The notes beneath the pieces are model-generated. The model saw only the letters and a program-made list of their open reading frames with translations, was not told the DNA's origin and searched no databases. Below are positions 31,241 to 41,939 of a stretch of 64,000 bases of DNA, piece by piece; the stretch's first letter is position 1; the number at the start of each line of letters is the position of its first letter. The stretch lies in contig NC_080542.1 of NCBI RefSeq assembly GCF_028640845.1, forward strand, positions 65,671,064-65,735,063. The letters are read 5' to 3'. This stretch comes from Ahaetulla prasina. Taxonomy: Eukaryota > Chordata > Lepidosauria > Squamata > Colubridae. The position numbers were made by a program, and so were the translations under genes.

Positions 31241-34032
31241 TTGGACAAATCTACCTGTAGAATGTTTTGCTATTAGTTTCCATGATCATTTATGGTCGTT
31301 TGATTTATTACAAGAGAGTTAATAAATTTCTGATTTAAACAGATCTGGGACTCACAATTTTTAGATGTGAAATGAATATCTAGGAAAAAAAAATGAAAAC
31401 ATTTCCAATTCATATAAATCTTTTTACTTTAATAGTTGTTTATGGCAAAGAAAACATTTTAATCACTCTTTAGAATGCTGAAATTGCTATATTTCTCAGT
31501 CAAGATTGATGTACCTACTACAGTATATTTAGCAATTCAATTGTCCCTGACTGCTGGAGTTGCTGTTTGTTTAAAATAAAGTAAAAGTTTCCTCAAGCTG
31601 GATTATATTTATTAAGTAGATCATAGTAACAGGTATTTCTGATTAAAAGATGAAGAAAAAAAAATCTTTTGTGGGGGCAGTCATAACTATAAGTATGTTT
31701 GGACTATTCCATTGATTTTAGCTCTGGTTGCTTTTCTATTTGAATTGCTGAGCACATTTTAAAGCTAACAACATCTTAAAATATAGCTCCCTTCAGAGAA
31801 TTACTTTAATTACTTCTAAATTCAGGGAATTGATTTATTCAGTAAGAGCAAGACTAATGTTGAAAGGAAAGGAAAAATGTATTGAATTGATGCCATATAA
31901 TGAAGAAGATAATAGGATTTTGTGGCGCTCTTAAAATAAAATTTGGGTCAGAAGTTTAGTCTTTCTATTACACCAAGTACTATTAGATTTGCTCTTTTTT
32001 GCTATGGGAAATATTGGGATTCTACGGAAACTTATTTTTAGTTTTTCTAATCACATTAAAGAAACTTATTTGGTGTAGTATTCGTAGTAATAACTTTTAT
32101 TACAGTTTTGGGACAGCTTTTTTGATGGATTATCTTATTTATTTTTCCCCTCAACCTTTAGATATTGCTGTGCCGAACTCTGTCCCTGATTTTTTGGTAA
32201 AATCCTTCATTTGCTGTGAAATATTTTATTTTATGCTTTTTTCATGGCTGGTGGAAGAATTTTGTAAAAAAATAATAATCACATGGCCTACACAAGAGAA
32301 ATGAAAAATCTTTAATCTTTTTTTTAATACTTAAAATGCTATTTGTTTACCCATAGAGTATGGGATACTCCTCACATAAGTTGCCAGACTGAGAAAGCTT
32401 TCTATAATGCAATATTGTATGACCATATGAGCTTTCCATTATGGAACCTCTCCTGTATTATTACAGACCTGATGGATCTATTCATGATGTTACATGGCCA
32501 AACGTCCTCTGCCGCTTATTTTTCATCATGCAACTTACAGTATATTAATAGACAGAAAGAGAAGTGAAAAGTTTGGCAAAGTATTGCAGATAGTCTGTGA
32601 CTTACTACATTCATTCAGCAACTGTTTGAAGTTGCATCCATGCTGAATGAGAAGACCTATGACCCATGCCTGGAATTATGGCTGTTGCAGTATTCCCATG
32701 GCCACATAAACAAAATTCACACATGAGCAGGGCTGGATACTTGGCTTTGAGCTATGAAAAGGTGGGGTGGGGACCCTACTTTTAGCCTCCCTCCCCCTTT
32801 CACCATTTGACCCAGGAGCATGATGAAAGGGGGCATTTTGCCATCATGTTGCTTCTGTAAGATGCTTTTTTCCCCCTTCATTTTTCAACATACAAAGCCA
32901 CACCAGGGCATTTGCAGGAGCTGGAACAAGAAAACATTAGTGAAGGTCAGCTGGATGGCAGAGGTCTTGATGCAGAGGGGCAAAGGCGATTGGGATTGGG
33001 ATCCGTGCAACTTTCTAGGTTGTAGCAATCAGTCAAGAGCCAAATGGTTCTGGGGCTGCTCACCACCCCACAAAACAGGGTATGAAACCTAAAGACAGAG
33101 TTTGGGGAAATAGGTGAGGAGAAGGAGTTGGAGTCAATCCCTTACCTTACTGAGGCTTGGGGCTAGGAGCTACAAGCCTAGAACGGCTTGGATTAGAATT
33201 GATTCTGGTAATTTTCACTTAATGATTGCAACATTCTGATCCCAATTGTGATTGTTCGTCAATAACAACCTGTAATGGTGGATGTATTCTAGACTATGTT
33301 TGATCATAAATAATATCAGGAGCATCCAAAAGGTATGAACAATATCATGTATAACACAAGTTGCATTTTTCATTTTACCCTAAAACTTTTACTTGTGCTG
33401 TAAGGATTTACTGGTTGATTCATTGGGGTTTATAGATAAGATTTCTTGAAAGCCAAAAAGTTGGAAAACCAAATGCTTAGTCAGGCCTTCATTCTCTTCA
33501 CTATTATCCCCTATTTTTTGACTTGACCCAACAGAAAAACCTATTCTGACGGTTGTGATTTTCGGATTTTGAACTTTTTACAAAATGCATTGGCCAGAAA
33601 AGTTGGCTATCCCTATATTGTTAATATTAAGAACTTTGTTGGTGTAGCATACCAGATGGGAATCAGGAAAGCCCCAGTTTTAATTTTGCCTCTCCTATTA
33701 AGATGTTAATAATAAAACATTCTCTTTCAAATCTAATGTCTCCATCTGCAGTTAGGGAGATTGCAAGAAGGCAATGCTGCTTTGTAAGATTAGCATCATT
33801 TAATGCAAGAAGTAAAAAGTAATATGGCTCTTGGGAAAGGCCAGGCAGAAATAAACAGGCCACTTGCTCAGTTATAATCTATACTATAAACTTTGCTCCA
33901 GTCTCGACATTTAAGTCTCATGGTCTGCTTTATCATTTGCCCAGATACTGATAAAGCTGCAGTCTAAATTTAAATTATTATTCTATTTATATGGCTACCC
34001 ATCTTATGTTTGTTATTAAGTGCCTCAGTTCT
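31241..34032. other. Unique DNA, no gene seen
   Basis: About 2.8 kb with no recognised gene. An open frame at 31999-32304 (101 codons, hydrophobic) has no recognisable motif and is probably chance. A faint mariner-MITE-like patch lies near 33215-33290 (cacttaatgattgcaac). A GC-richer stretch at 32740-33100 has no identified identity. Confidence 0.5.
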
Positions 34033-34141
34033 CAAGGAGAGAAGCAACCTAGAACTAAGGAGAAACTTTCTGACAGTGAAAACAATTAACCAGTGGAATG
34101 GCTTGCCTCCAGAAGTTGTGGGTGCTCCATCACTGGAAGTT
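34033..34141 (+). mobile_element. Older CR1 LINE, left part (split)
   Basis: It reads 'aaggagagaagcaacctaga' through 'gccttccagaagttgtgggt'-type CR1 C-terminal sequence on the plus strand. It is interrupted at about 34141 by a younger CR1 on the opposite strand. The continuation 'attaagaaaagattggacag' is at 38764. Confidence 0.75.
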
Positions 34142-36091
34142 ATAATAATAATATAATAATAACAACAGAGTTGGAAGGGACCTTGGAGGCCTTCTAGTTC
34201 AACCCCCTGCCCATGCAGGAAACCTTACACCATCTCAGACAGATGGTTATCCAACATTTTCTTAAAAATTTCCAGTGTTGGAGCATTCATAACTTCTGCA
34301 GGCAAGTCGTTCCACTTATTAATTGTTCTAACTGTCAGGAAATTTCTCCTCAGTTCTAAGTTGCTTCTTTCCTTGATCAGTTTCCACCCATTGCTTCTTG
34401 TTCTACCCTCAGGTGCTTTGGAGAACAGCCCAACTCTCACTTCTCTGTGGCAGCCCCTGAGATATTGGAACACTGCTATCATGTCTCCCCTAGTCCTTCT
34501 TTTCATTAAACTAGACATACTCAGTTCCTGCAACCGTTCTTCATATGTTTTAGCCTCCAGTCCCTAATCATCTTTGTTGCTCTTCTCTGCACTCTTTCTA
34601 GAGTCTCAGCATCTTTTTTACCTCGCGGTGACCAAAACTGAATGCAGTATTCCAAGTGTGGCCTTACCAAGGCATTATAAAGTGGCACTAACACTTCACG
34701 TGATCTTGATTCTATCCCTCTGTTTATGCAGCCCAGAACTGTGTTGGCTTTTTTAGCAGCTGCTGCACACTGCTGGCTCATATCTAAATGGTTGTCCACT
34801 AGGACTCCAAGACCCCTCTCACAGTTACTACTATTGAGCATGGTACCACAAATATGGTACCTGTGCATTTTTTTTTTTTGCCTAAATGTAGAACCTTACT
34901 TTTTTCACTGCTGAATTTCATTTTGTTAGATAGCGCCCAATGTTCAAGTCTGTCAAGATCCTTCTGTAACTTGAGCCTATCTTCTGGAGTGTTGGCTATT
35001 CCTGCCAGCTTGGTGTCATCTGCAAATTTGATGAGTTCCCCATCTATCCCCTTGTCCAAGTCATTGATGAAGATGTTGAAGAGTACTTGGCCTAAAACAG
35101 AGCCTTGGGGTACTCCACTACATACTTCCCTCCATGTGGATGTAGTTCCATTGAGGACTATACATTGAGTGCGGTTGGTCAGCCAGTTACGAATCCATCT
35201 GGTGGTGGTGCTGTCTAACCCACATTTTTCTACTTTATCTAGTAGTAGGTTATGGTCTACTTTATCAAATGCTTTACTGAAGTCCAAGTAAATTATATCG
35301 ATAGCATTCGTCTGGTCTACTAATTTTGTCACTTTGTCAAAGAATGTGATAAGATTAGTCTGGCATGATTTGTTTTTGACAAACCCGTGTTGGCTTTTGG
35401 TTATTACTTTGTTTGCTTCTAGGTGTTCGGTGATTCATTGCTTGATTATCTTTTCCAGAATCTTCCCCGGTATTGAGGTCAGGCTGATAGGTCTGTAGTT
35501 TCCTGGATCTGTTTTTTTTCCCTTTTTTGAAGATGGGAACTACATCAGCTCTTTTCCAGTCCTCTGGCAGCTCCTCTGTGCTCCAGGATCTTTGAAAGAT
35601 ATAGTTCAGTGGTTCTGAGATCTCATCTGCCAGTTCCTTCAGAACCTTGGGATGTAATCCATCCAGTCCTGGTGATTTGAACTCGTCTAGGGTAGACAGG
35701 TGTTCACTTACCATTTTCTTCCCTATTTTAACATGTGTTCCTAATCTGTTTTCTGTGGTGCTGTTTTTGATAGGTTGGATTGTTTTTTTCCTTTTGTGTA
35801 AAGACAGATGCAAAATATGAGTTAAGTAGATCTGCTTTCTCCCTGTTGCTTGTCACCTTCTTGCCACTTTTTCCCAGCAATGGGCCAATTGTTTCCTTGA
35901 CTTTTTTCTTGTTTTTAACATGTTGGAAGAAGGGTTTTTTTTGTTATTTTTTGCTTTTGACGCTAGCCTTTTTTCATTGTGAGCCTTAGCTTTCCTCACT
36001 TCATCTTTACAGGCTCGGGCTATTTGCTGATATTCTCCCTTAGTTATTTGCCCCTCTTTCCACTTTTTATACTTGTCCTTTTTGTCCTTCA

Positions 36092-36110
36092 ATTTGTCAG
36101 ATAGTTCTTT
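36092..36110. repeat. Target-site duplication of the inner L1, copy 1
   Basis: The 19-bp string atttgtcagatagttcttt recurs exactly at 37249-37267. Confidence 0.9.
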
Positions 36111-37248
36111 TTTTTTTAATTGAAAAAGTTTTACAAAACTTTCCCCCCTTCCTCCTTTTCCCCTCCCCCTTTTTCCCCCTCCCCCTCCCTCCACAAACCT
36201 CCCTCCCCCCTCCCCCCTTGACTTCCCGGAACAAACACAAGGTATAGTTAAAAATAAAACAAACATATGCTAAAAAATTTTCCTCTTAACTCAATTATAC
36301 TCTTACAACTCTCATCAATTCCTAACTTCCCCCAAAACAATCAGAAATAATACATCCTAATCATTCAAAGGCAGTCTGATAACTCTTAGTCTGATATCTG
36401 CTTTGAATATAGTCAATCCATTTTTTCCATTCATTTAAGTATCTTTCTTGTGTATTATCTTTCAAAAAGGCTAAGATTTTTGCCATCTCAGCCAAATTGG
36501 CAATTTTCATTATCCATTCTTCTATTGTGGGTACTTTTTTTTTCTTCCAATACTATCCTATCAGGAATAGAATAGAATAGGATAGAATAGAATAGAATAG
36601 AATAGGATAGAATTTTTTATTGGCCAAGTGTGATTGGACACACAAGGAATTTGTCTTGGTGCATATGCTCTCAGTGTACATAAAAGAAAAGATACGTTCA
36701 TCAAGGTACAACATTTACAACACAATTGATGGTCAATATATCAATATAAATCATAAGGATTGCCAGCAACAAGTTATAGTCATACAGTCATAAGTGGAAA
36801 GAGATTGGTGGTGGGAACTATGAGAAGATTAATAATAGTGCAGATTTAGTAAATAGTTTGCCAGTTTTGATGGAATTATTTGTTTAGCAGAGTGATGGCC
36901 TTCGGGAAAAAACTGTTCTTGTGTCTAGTTGTTCTGGTGTGCAGTGCTCTATAGTGTCGTTTTGAGGGTAGGAGTTGAAACAGTTTATGTCTTGGATGTA
37001 ATCTTGCCGCTGTTATTAGATTTAAGATCAATTTGGTGTCAATTACTGTACAGTCCGTAATAATTCACAGCAGAAAAAATTGCGGCAGGAACTTTATCTT
37101 CTTTTTCAGAACATTTTGTAAAATCCACCAAATTTTTATCCAAAAAGCCTTAATATTCTTACAAGTCCACCAAATATGAAAATATGTAGCGTCATCACAA
37201 TTACATCTCCAACATTTTGCTTGCATATCTGGATACATACATGATAGT
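36111..37248 (-). mobile_element. 5'-truncated L1 3' end inserted in CR1
   Basis: It lies between perfect 19-bp duplications (36092-36110 and 37249-37267). The T-run at 36108-36118 is its poly-A tail. The minus-strand translation holds the ORF2 C-terminal zinc motif CWRCNCDDATYFHIWWTC (about 37160-37215), and further the AEMAKILAFL...YLNEWKKWIDYIQSRY end (36390-36500). It is split by a Snake1-like LINE at 36563-36998. Its sequence differs from the L1 at 24685, so it is another subfamily. Confidence 0.88.
36563..36998 (-). mobile_element. Snake1-like CR1/L3-type LINE 3' end with (AATAG)n tail
   Basis: The left edge is an interrupted AATAG/GATAG microsatellite (36566-36611), then 'ttttattggccaagtgtgat' and 'acacaaggaatttgtcttgg'. 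It matches 46831-47296 almost base for base. On the minus strand the ORF end reads '...RHKNSFFPKAITLLNK', a CR1/Rex-type LINE C-terminus. The L1 sequence flanks it on both sides. Confidence 0.82.
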
Positions 37249-37267
37249 ATTTGTCAGATAGTTCTTT
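37249..37267. repeat. Target-site duplication of the inner L1, copy 2
   Basis: Exact repeat of 36092-36110. Confidence 0.9.
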
Positions 37268-38488
37268 ATGCATCCATGCTGGTTTCTTTTGAGATTTATT
37301 ATTTTTCTTCATCATTGGTATTGTGCTAGACTGGGATTTCATAATTTCACTTTTCAAAATTTCCCAAACTTCTTGAGTTGGTTACCCCTTGAGGATTCTC
37401 ATCCATGGAATCCTTCTCAAGCTCTCTCTGAGATTATTGAAATTAGGTCTCTTGAAGTCCAAGACTCTAGTTTGACTTTGTTCTACTACTTGTGTTTGCA
37501 TAATGTTGAATTCCAATATTGTGTGATCACTTGCCCCCAAGGTTCCTGTAGCTTTAACACCTTCTATCATTTCATCTCTGTTAGTGAGAATTAAGTCCAG
37601 TATGGCCGATCCCCTTGTTGCCTTCTCTACTTTTTGGGAAACAAAAGTTGGAACCTGTTGGATCTTCCACTTGGTGCAGAGTTTGTCTCCCAGTTGATGT
37701 CAGGGTAGTTAAAATCCCCCGTTACTACTGTGATGTGCTTCCTACATACCTTAGTTAGCTGACTAGCAAAAAGTTCATCTACTTCCTCTGTTTGGTTGAG
37801 TGGCCTATAGTATAGACCTATGGCAATATCATTCCCCCCACTTTTATATTGACCCAAATGCATTCAAGATGATTTTCATCATTGTTGTGCTCTATTTCTT
37901 ATATTTAGTGTAACTCCACCTCCTCTTTTATTTGGTCTATTTCTTTTAAATAATTTATATCCCTCTAGCTGTATGTTCCATTTGTGGGTTTCATCCCACC
38001 AAGTTTCCATAATGGCAACAATATCATATCTGCCCTCATTTACTTGAATTTCTAATTCACCCTGTTTATTCCTCATACACTGTGCATTGGTGTATAGACA
38101 TTTGAGTCCATTTGGATTGACCTTGTGTTTACTGTCTACATAACCTGTGTTGTGCCTAACTGCCGCTACTTTCTTGCTACCTGTTGGTTTAGTGCACATG
38201 GTATGGCACTCACTATTAAATGCTTGGTTTTGCTTGATAGCAGAGCTGATAATCTTACTCACACAGACATCTATGTTACATGCACTGATAACCCTTTTAA
38301 TTTTGGATTGCTGGGGACAGAAATTTTCTGTATCAATTAATTCTCTGTCTCCACTGTTTAAATGTTTATCCAGAAAATCTGTGAATTTATTGCTAAGTAA
38401 CTCAATCCCTTTCTTTGATATATGCAATCCATCTCTTTTGTACAGTTTTTCATTGGACCAGTTGCAGACATTGTGACTAATAATTAAG

Positions 38489-38500
38489 ATATTAAGAAAA
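38489..38500. repeat. SINE target-site duplication, copy 1
   Basis: The 12-bp string atattaagaaaa recurs at 38764-38775 and brackets the SINE. Confidence 0.85.
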
Positions 38501-38763
38501 GAGCCTCTGTGGCTCAGACTGGTAAGACAGTCTGTTATTAACACAGCTGCTTGCAATTTACTGCAGGTTCTAGTCCCACCAGGCCCAAGGTTGACTCAGC
38601 CTTCCATTCTTTATAAGGTAGGTAAAATGAGGACCCAGATTTTTGGGGGCAATAAGTTGACTTTGTATATAAATATACAAATAGGATAAAGACTATTGCT
38701 AACATAGTGTAAGCCGCCCTGAGTCTTCGAGGAAGGGCGGGATATAAATGCAAATTAAAAAAA
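38501..38763 (+). repeat. tRNA-derived SINE with L2-type tail (family A), intact
   Basis: A tRNA-like head starts GAGCCTCTGTGGCTCAGACT, with an A box (TGGCTCAGACTGG) and B box (GGTTCTAGTCC near 38565). The body follows, then an end with the CCGCCCTGAGTCTTCGAGGA hairpin and GGGCGGGATATAAATGC plus A tail. It is flanked by a perfect 12-bp duplication. This is the best copy for defining the family. The tail matches the L2 3' end at 3490. Confidence 0.88.
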
Positions 38764-38880
38764 ATATTAAGAAAAGATTGGACAGACATTTTTATGAAAT
38801 GATATAGGATCTCCTGCTTGAGTGTAGGGGGATGGACTGGAAGACATTTGGCATCGCTTCCAACTCTAGTATTCTGTTCT
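38764..38880 (+). mobile_element. Older CR1 LINE, right part (split)
   Basis: The sequence 'agaaaagattggacagacat' to 'atctcctgcttgag' to 'cttccaactctagtattctg' is the CR1 3' end on the plus strand. It continues the piece broken at 34141. The SINE at 38501 sits at this junction. Confidence 0.78.
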
Positions 38881-39600
38881 CTTACTTAGTTATTCTTTTT
38901 ATGATTATGTTTAGCCATCCCATGAAGTCCAAAGAAAGTCTGGAATGGAATAGAATTTCCTGCAATGGTCAGGGGTTTGGACTCCAAAGTCCCTTCCAAC
39001 CTATTATATTCTTGTTTGAAAATATGACGTCTTCATGTACAGATGATATACAATAGTGGTTTCATATTTCACAGAAGAATAACATCAAATAGGGATTTGC
39101 AGTCAACTGAAAAGGGAAAAACCTTCATGAAATGAAATCTCAACTGATTCAATATGGCAGGGTCAACAACATTTTCAGAGAGTTGTGCAATCTGATATTA
39201 TAGTGTAAGTGTTAAAAATAATGTGGAAAAAGTCTTATAGAATGTCATAGCTTATCAAATGCCAAATTTTGCCCCTACATTTTTATATGGTCTTCGTAAA
39301 AATAATGATTTGTTAAGTCTATCAAGTTCTTTTCTGTTTATTTATTTATTTATTTATTTTGTAAAAAAAAAAAAAGATTATTCAGTTTTGGAAATTCTGT
39401 TCATTTCATTTAGGTGTGTTGTAGATGTTATAATACCAGCAGTCTCCATGCTATTAATGCCATATTTACTAATCCATTACTATAGAATAATGCAGATTTT
39501 GTCTTGAGATATTTAATAAGTACAATGCAACTATAGTTTGGAAGAAATAGTATTGGTATAAAATGGCAGATTTGTGTTTGGATGTTATTACTTTATTATT
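38881..39600. other. Unique AT-rich DNA
   Basis: No gene is seen. It holds a short (TTTA)n patch at 39339-39360 and an A-run at 39364-39376. Confidence 0.5.
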
Positions 39601-40240
39601 TTGAAGGGACATAATAATAGTAAACTAGGTAAAATTATTGGGATATAATAATAACTTGCTATTTTGCTTCTGTAAGAATTGCTTTGTTCCTGTAAGAATT
39701 AGAATTGATTCTGTTATTTGCTTCTACCAGTGATCTAATTCCTGTTATCTTGTTTTTGTGTACAACTCAGTACCAGGTGCGGGGTATGTCATGGCCTGGC
39801 AGGATTACATTGTGCAAATATCTGTGTTGCTAAGCTCCCAGCCCCCCTGTTCCTTGCTGCACAGCCAATGTAGGGCTACAAGGAAGGCATGGGCCAGGGG
39901 GCCAGAATTGAGTACTAAGCTGATGAAGGCATAAAAGGATGCTACATCTTCCCCAAGCTGTGGCCTTTCACTGCATGCTCTTTGTCTGTACGTTGGGGTA
40001 TGGTCTACCCAGCTCTTCTTTGTACAAATAAAAGCTGATATTTTTCCAAGCCTCTTCTCTGTCTCTTTGGCATTCTGGTGACTCAAGTACATTTTGGGAC
40101 TTTACATTTTTCTGGTGCCTTACATTTCTCTGGAGTCCCCTTCATGGTAGACGCAATTCTAATTCTTACAGAAGTGAAATATCATGTTATTATTATGTCC
40201 CAGTAATTCTACCTATTCTACTATTATTATGTCCCTTCAA
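39601..40240. mobile_element. Unclassified element with ~100-bp terminal inverted repeats
   Basis: The left end (39601 onward: ttgaagggacataataatag) and the reverse complement of the right end (from 40240) are alike for about 80 bp with roughly 9 differences. A 20-bp insertion in the left arm (a local duplication of ctgtaagaatt) separates a further ~10 bp of match. The interior (about 39790-40110) looks like an LTR: a TATA box 'ggcataaaagga' near 39931, an AATAAA near 40027, and 'ttggcattctggtgactcaa' downstream. No transposase is present. I do not recognise the superfamily. No clear target duplication is seen. Confidence 0.55.
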
Positions 40241-40324
40241 TTTCATATGGAACTATATGTTGCTTAGTTTGTATTAAATAGAAACAGGCTTCCTTACATG
40301 AGTAGAAGAGTGATAATCGAGTAG

Positions 40325-40512
40325 GACCCTGGTGGCACAGTAGTTAGAATGCAGTATAGCAGGCTAACTCTGCCCGCAGTCAGGAGTTCAATCTTTCCAT
40401 CCTTCCGAGATCAGTAAAATAATGATCCAGATTGTTTGGGGTAATATGCTAACATTGTAAATTGCCCAGAGAGTACTGTAAAGCACTCTGTGAAATATAA
40501 GTGCTATTGCTA
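40325..40512 (+). repeat. tRNA-derived SINE (family B)
   Basis: The head 'accctggtggcacagtagtt' carries an A-box-like TGGCACAGTAG. A degenerate B box 'aggagttcaatc' lies near 40382. The body 'gtaaaataatgatccagatt' and end 'aaatataagtgctattgc' match the reverse copy at 7426-7648. It is slightly truncated in the middle. Confidence 0.72.
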
Positions 40513-40679
40513 TAATAACTCTGTTCTTCCTCATCTATGTGAAAAAAAAATTAACCAAAAAAGAAAATATAATTCACACTAAGGTAAAATATGGAAGGTA
40601 TGCAGTATAACTTCCAAATGTTTTTGAAAGTCACAGTGATCACATATGTAGAGCAAGATCTACATATCACAAGGCAATT

Positions 40680-41082
40680 GAACCCCGGCCTGGGGTTCAC
40701 CATACATGGGGGAGTAGCTGGATGGCCAAGCTGTGGGAACAGTGTGGATGGCATGGTGAACAGCAGGTGAGGCTTCAGGGGCGGCAGCTACTTCTGGCTG
40801 CGCCAGTCAGCTGTTCGTTCAGCAATCCCCGGCCTACTTCCGCCATCACTACCCCGCTTCTTTGTTGGCCAGCCAGGAGGTCACCGCCCACCTGCCTGCC
40901 AGCTGATCTAGCTGGGGAGTGCACCATTGCTGCCAGAGCGGGATCCGGATACCGCACCTCAGGTGCCCTGTGCAGCTGCCACCCTGCATTTCTGGGGCCT
41001 GGAAAGTTCACTGGATGGTAACTGCCAGGCTGGGCATGTCTGGCCAGCTGGAGGGCATGGAGCTATGCCATTAAAGCATGCT
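40680..41082 (+). repeat. Gypsy 5' LTR
   Basis: It begins gaaccccggcctggggttc, a 19-bp palindromic-like start. A polyadenylation-like ATTAAA lies near 41070. It is alignable over its length to 42901-43297 with many substitutions and small gaps, so the insertion is old. The LTR may extend beyond 41082 to about 41150. Confidence 0.72.
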
Positions 41083-41164
41083 GGGAGGCAGAAGCTCCAA
41101 GCATTGATTTTTCTCTCAAAGGTCTGAGGCCAGACCTGGGCCGAACTGAAGCAAACATGCTCAG

Positions 41165-41328
41165 GAACCATCAAGGCAGCAATAAGTTTGCAGGTCCAGT
41201 GGGCACAGTATTTCCAATGTTTCCAGTTTACCCTGCGTTATATTCCAGCCAGTAGGAACTTCCTGGCGGATGCTCTGTCGCAGGTGCCCCAATACAACAG
41301 CCGCTGGGAAGAGGTTGTTCACACCATC
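41165..41328 (+). pseudogene. Gypsy RNase H C-terminal remnant
   Basis: The frame at 41188-41328 reads QVQWAQYFQCFQFTLRYIPA, then SRNFLADALSQVPQYN, which is the RNase H / tether region of Ty3/gypsy pol (the 'ADALSR' motif with R replaced by Q). Upstream RT is deleted. The frame stops within the solo LTR insertion. Confidence 0.72.
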
Positions 41329-41877
41329 TGTTCTGTTTCCCTCCCCCAATACTCCCAACAAAGAGTCAGTCAAAGGCCTCCTTTTCTAATTTATTTACAT
41401 AGATAAATGTTCTGGCCACGTCTACCCACGGGCCTGCCAAGTCTCTGAAGATAACTAGGAAATTATAGATAAGGCCAGAATTACTCACGAATATATTCTT
41501 CCCTCCATTGATACAGTTTGCCCGCGCAAATTCACTGCTTTGTCCAAGACAAAAAACCAGAAAGTTCCACCTCCTTTTTATAGTCTCTGCAGATGTCACT
41601 GCATGACCATCATTCTTTGGCTTTGTCCCAATGCTTCCTCTGCTGCGCACGCCGGTCACGTCTGCGCAGTCTTGCATTACTCCAAAACTGTTCTTGGGGC
41701 GTTGCCAAATCAGAAGAAGGCCCGGGAGAATCAGGCCTTGCCGGCCCCTCCTCCTCCCTTTGGGTGGGTGCCAGGGAGGGAGAGGGCCCAGGAGAAGCAG
41801 GCCTTGCCAGGTTTTCTCCCTCACTTTCTGAATCATCCGAGTCCAGGAGTCCGAGTCCAGGAACCTGGGTCACAACA
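41329..41877 (-). repeat. Solo LTR (family X), 549 bp, in gypsy remnant
   Basis: On the minus strand it starts TGTTGTGACCCAGGTTCC and ends ...GGAAACAGAACA. A TATA box (CTATAAAAAGG) is near 41575 and an AATAAA near 41403. The 5-bp flanks are ccatc (41324-41328) and ctatc (41878-41882), one mismatch. It shares its ends and layout with 24083-24649. It interrupts the integrase-side sequence, so it is younger than the gypsy host. Confidence 0.78.
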
Positions 41878-41939
41878 CTATCATACCCTTCTCTTCCCAT
41901 TTTGTGCCATGCCCCGGACTGTCCTCAGCATGACAGTTG

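Larger units (their letters stand above)
34225..38130 (-). pseudogene. CR1 ORF2 pseudogene (endonuclease and reverse transcriptase)
   Basis: Blocks in order: CLYTNAQCMRNKQGELEI, ETWWDETHKWN, GGGVTLNIRN; then VTGDFNYPDINW; then a linker with KKNNKSQKKPAWMHKELSDK, cut by the L1 insertion and resuming at 36091 as KLKDKKDKYKKWKEG. The RT then has LSTLDEFKSPGLDGLHPKVL (35650-35710), YLDFSKAFDKVDHNLLLDKV (about 35240-35300), SGVPQGSVLGQVLFNIFIND (about 35090-35150), and KFADDTKLAG (34990-35020) with both catalytic Asp residues. The C-terminal end is NKWNDLPAEVMNAPTLEIF (about 34270). A few frameshifts and stops plus the insertion disable it. It is the least damaged RT of the CR1 copies here. Confidence 0.87.
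34142..38488 (-). mobile_element. CR1 LINE, near-complete ORF2, inserted in an older CR1
   Basis: On the minus strand from 5' to 3': the end of ORF1 (YKRDGLHISKKGIELLSNKF near 38400, an SGNH-esterase-type DGLH motif), endonuclease start (NAQCMRNKQGELEIQVNEGR near 38070), GDFNYPDINWET (about 37690), linker, RT with an FADD catalytic box (about 35000), and the CR1 C-terminus (34225-34533). The 3' end is the (ATAATA)n tract at 34142-34165. L1 and Snake1 DNA (36111-37248) is inserted within the linker. Confidence 0.88.

Noticed and set aside
31999..32304. 101-codon hydrophobic open frame that looks like a membrane protein
   Set aside because: AT-rich DNA yields Phe/Leu/Ile-rich frames by chance. 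No domain, no splice sites or codon bias.
38510..38575. Possible tRNA gene (A and B boxes)
   Set aside because: It is the head of a retroposed SINE with a target duplication and an L2-type tail. The cloverleaf is incomplete and no tRNA 3' end is present.
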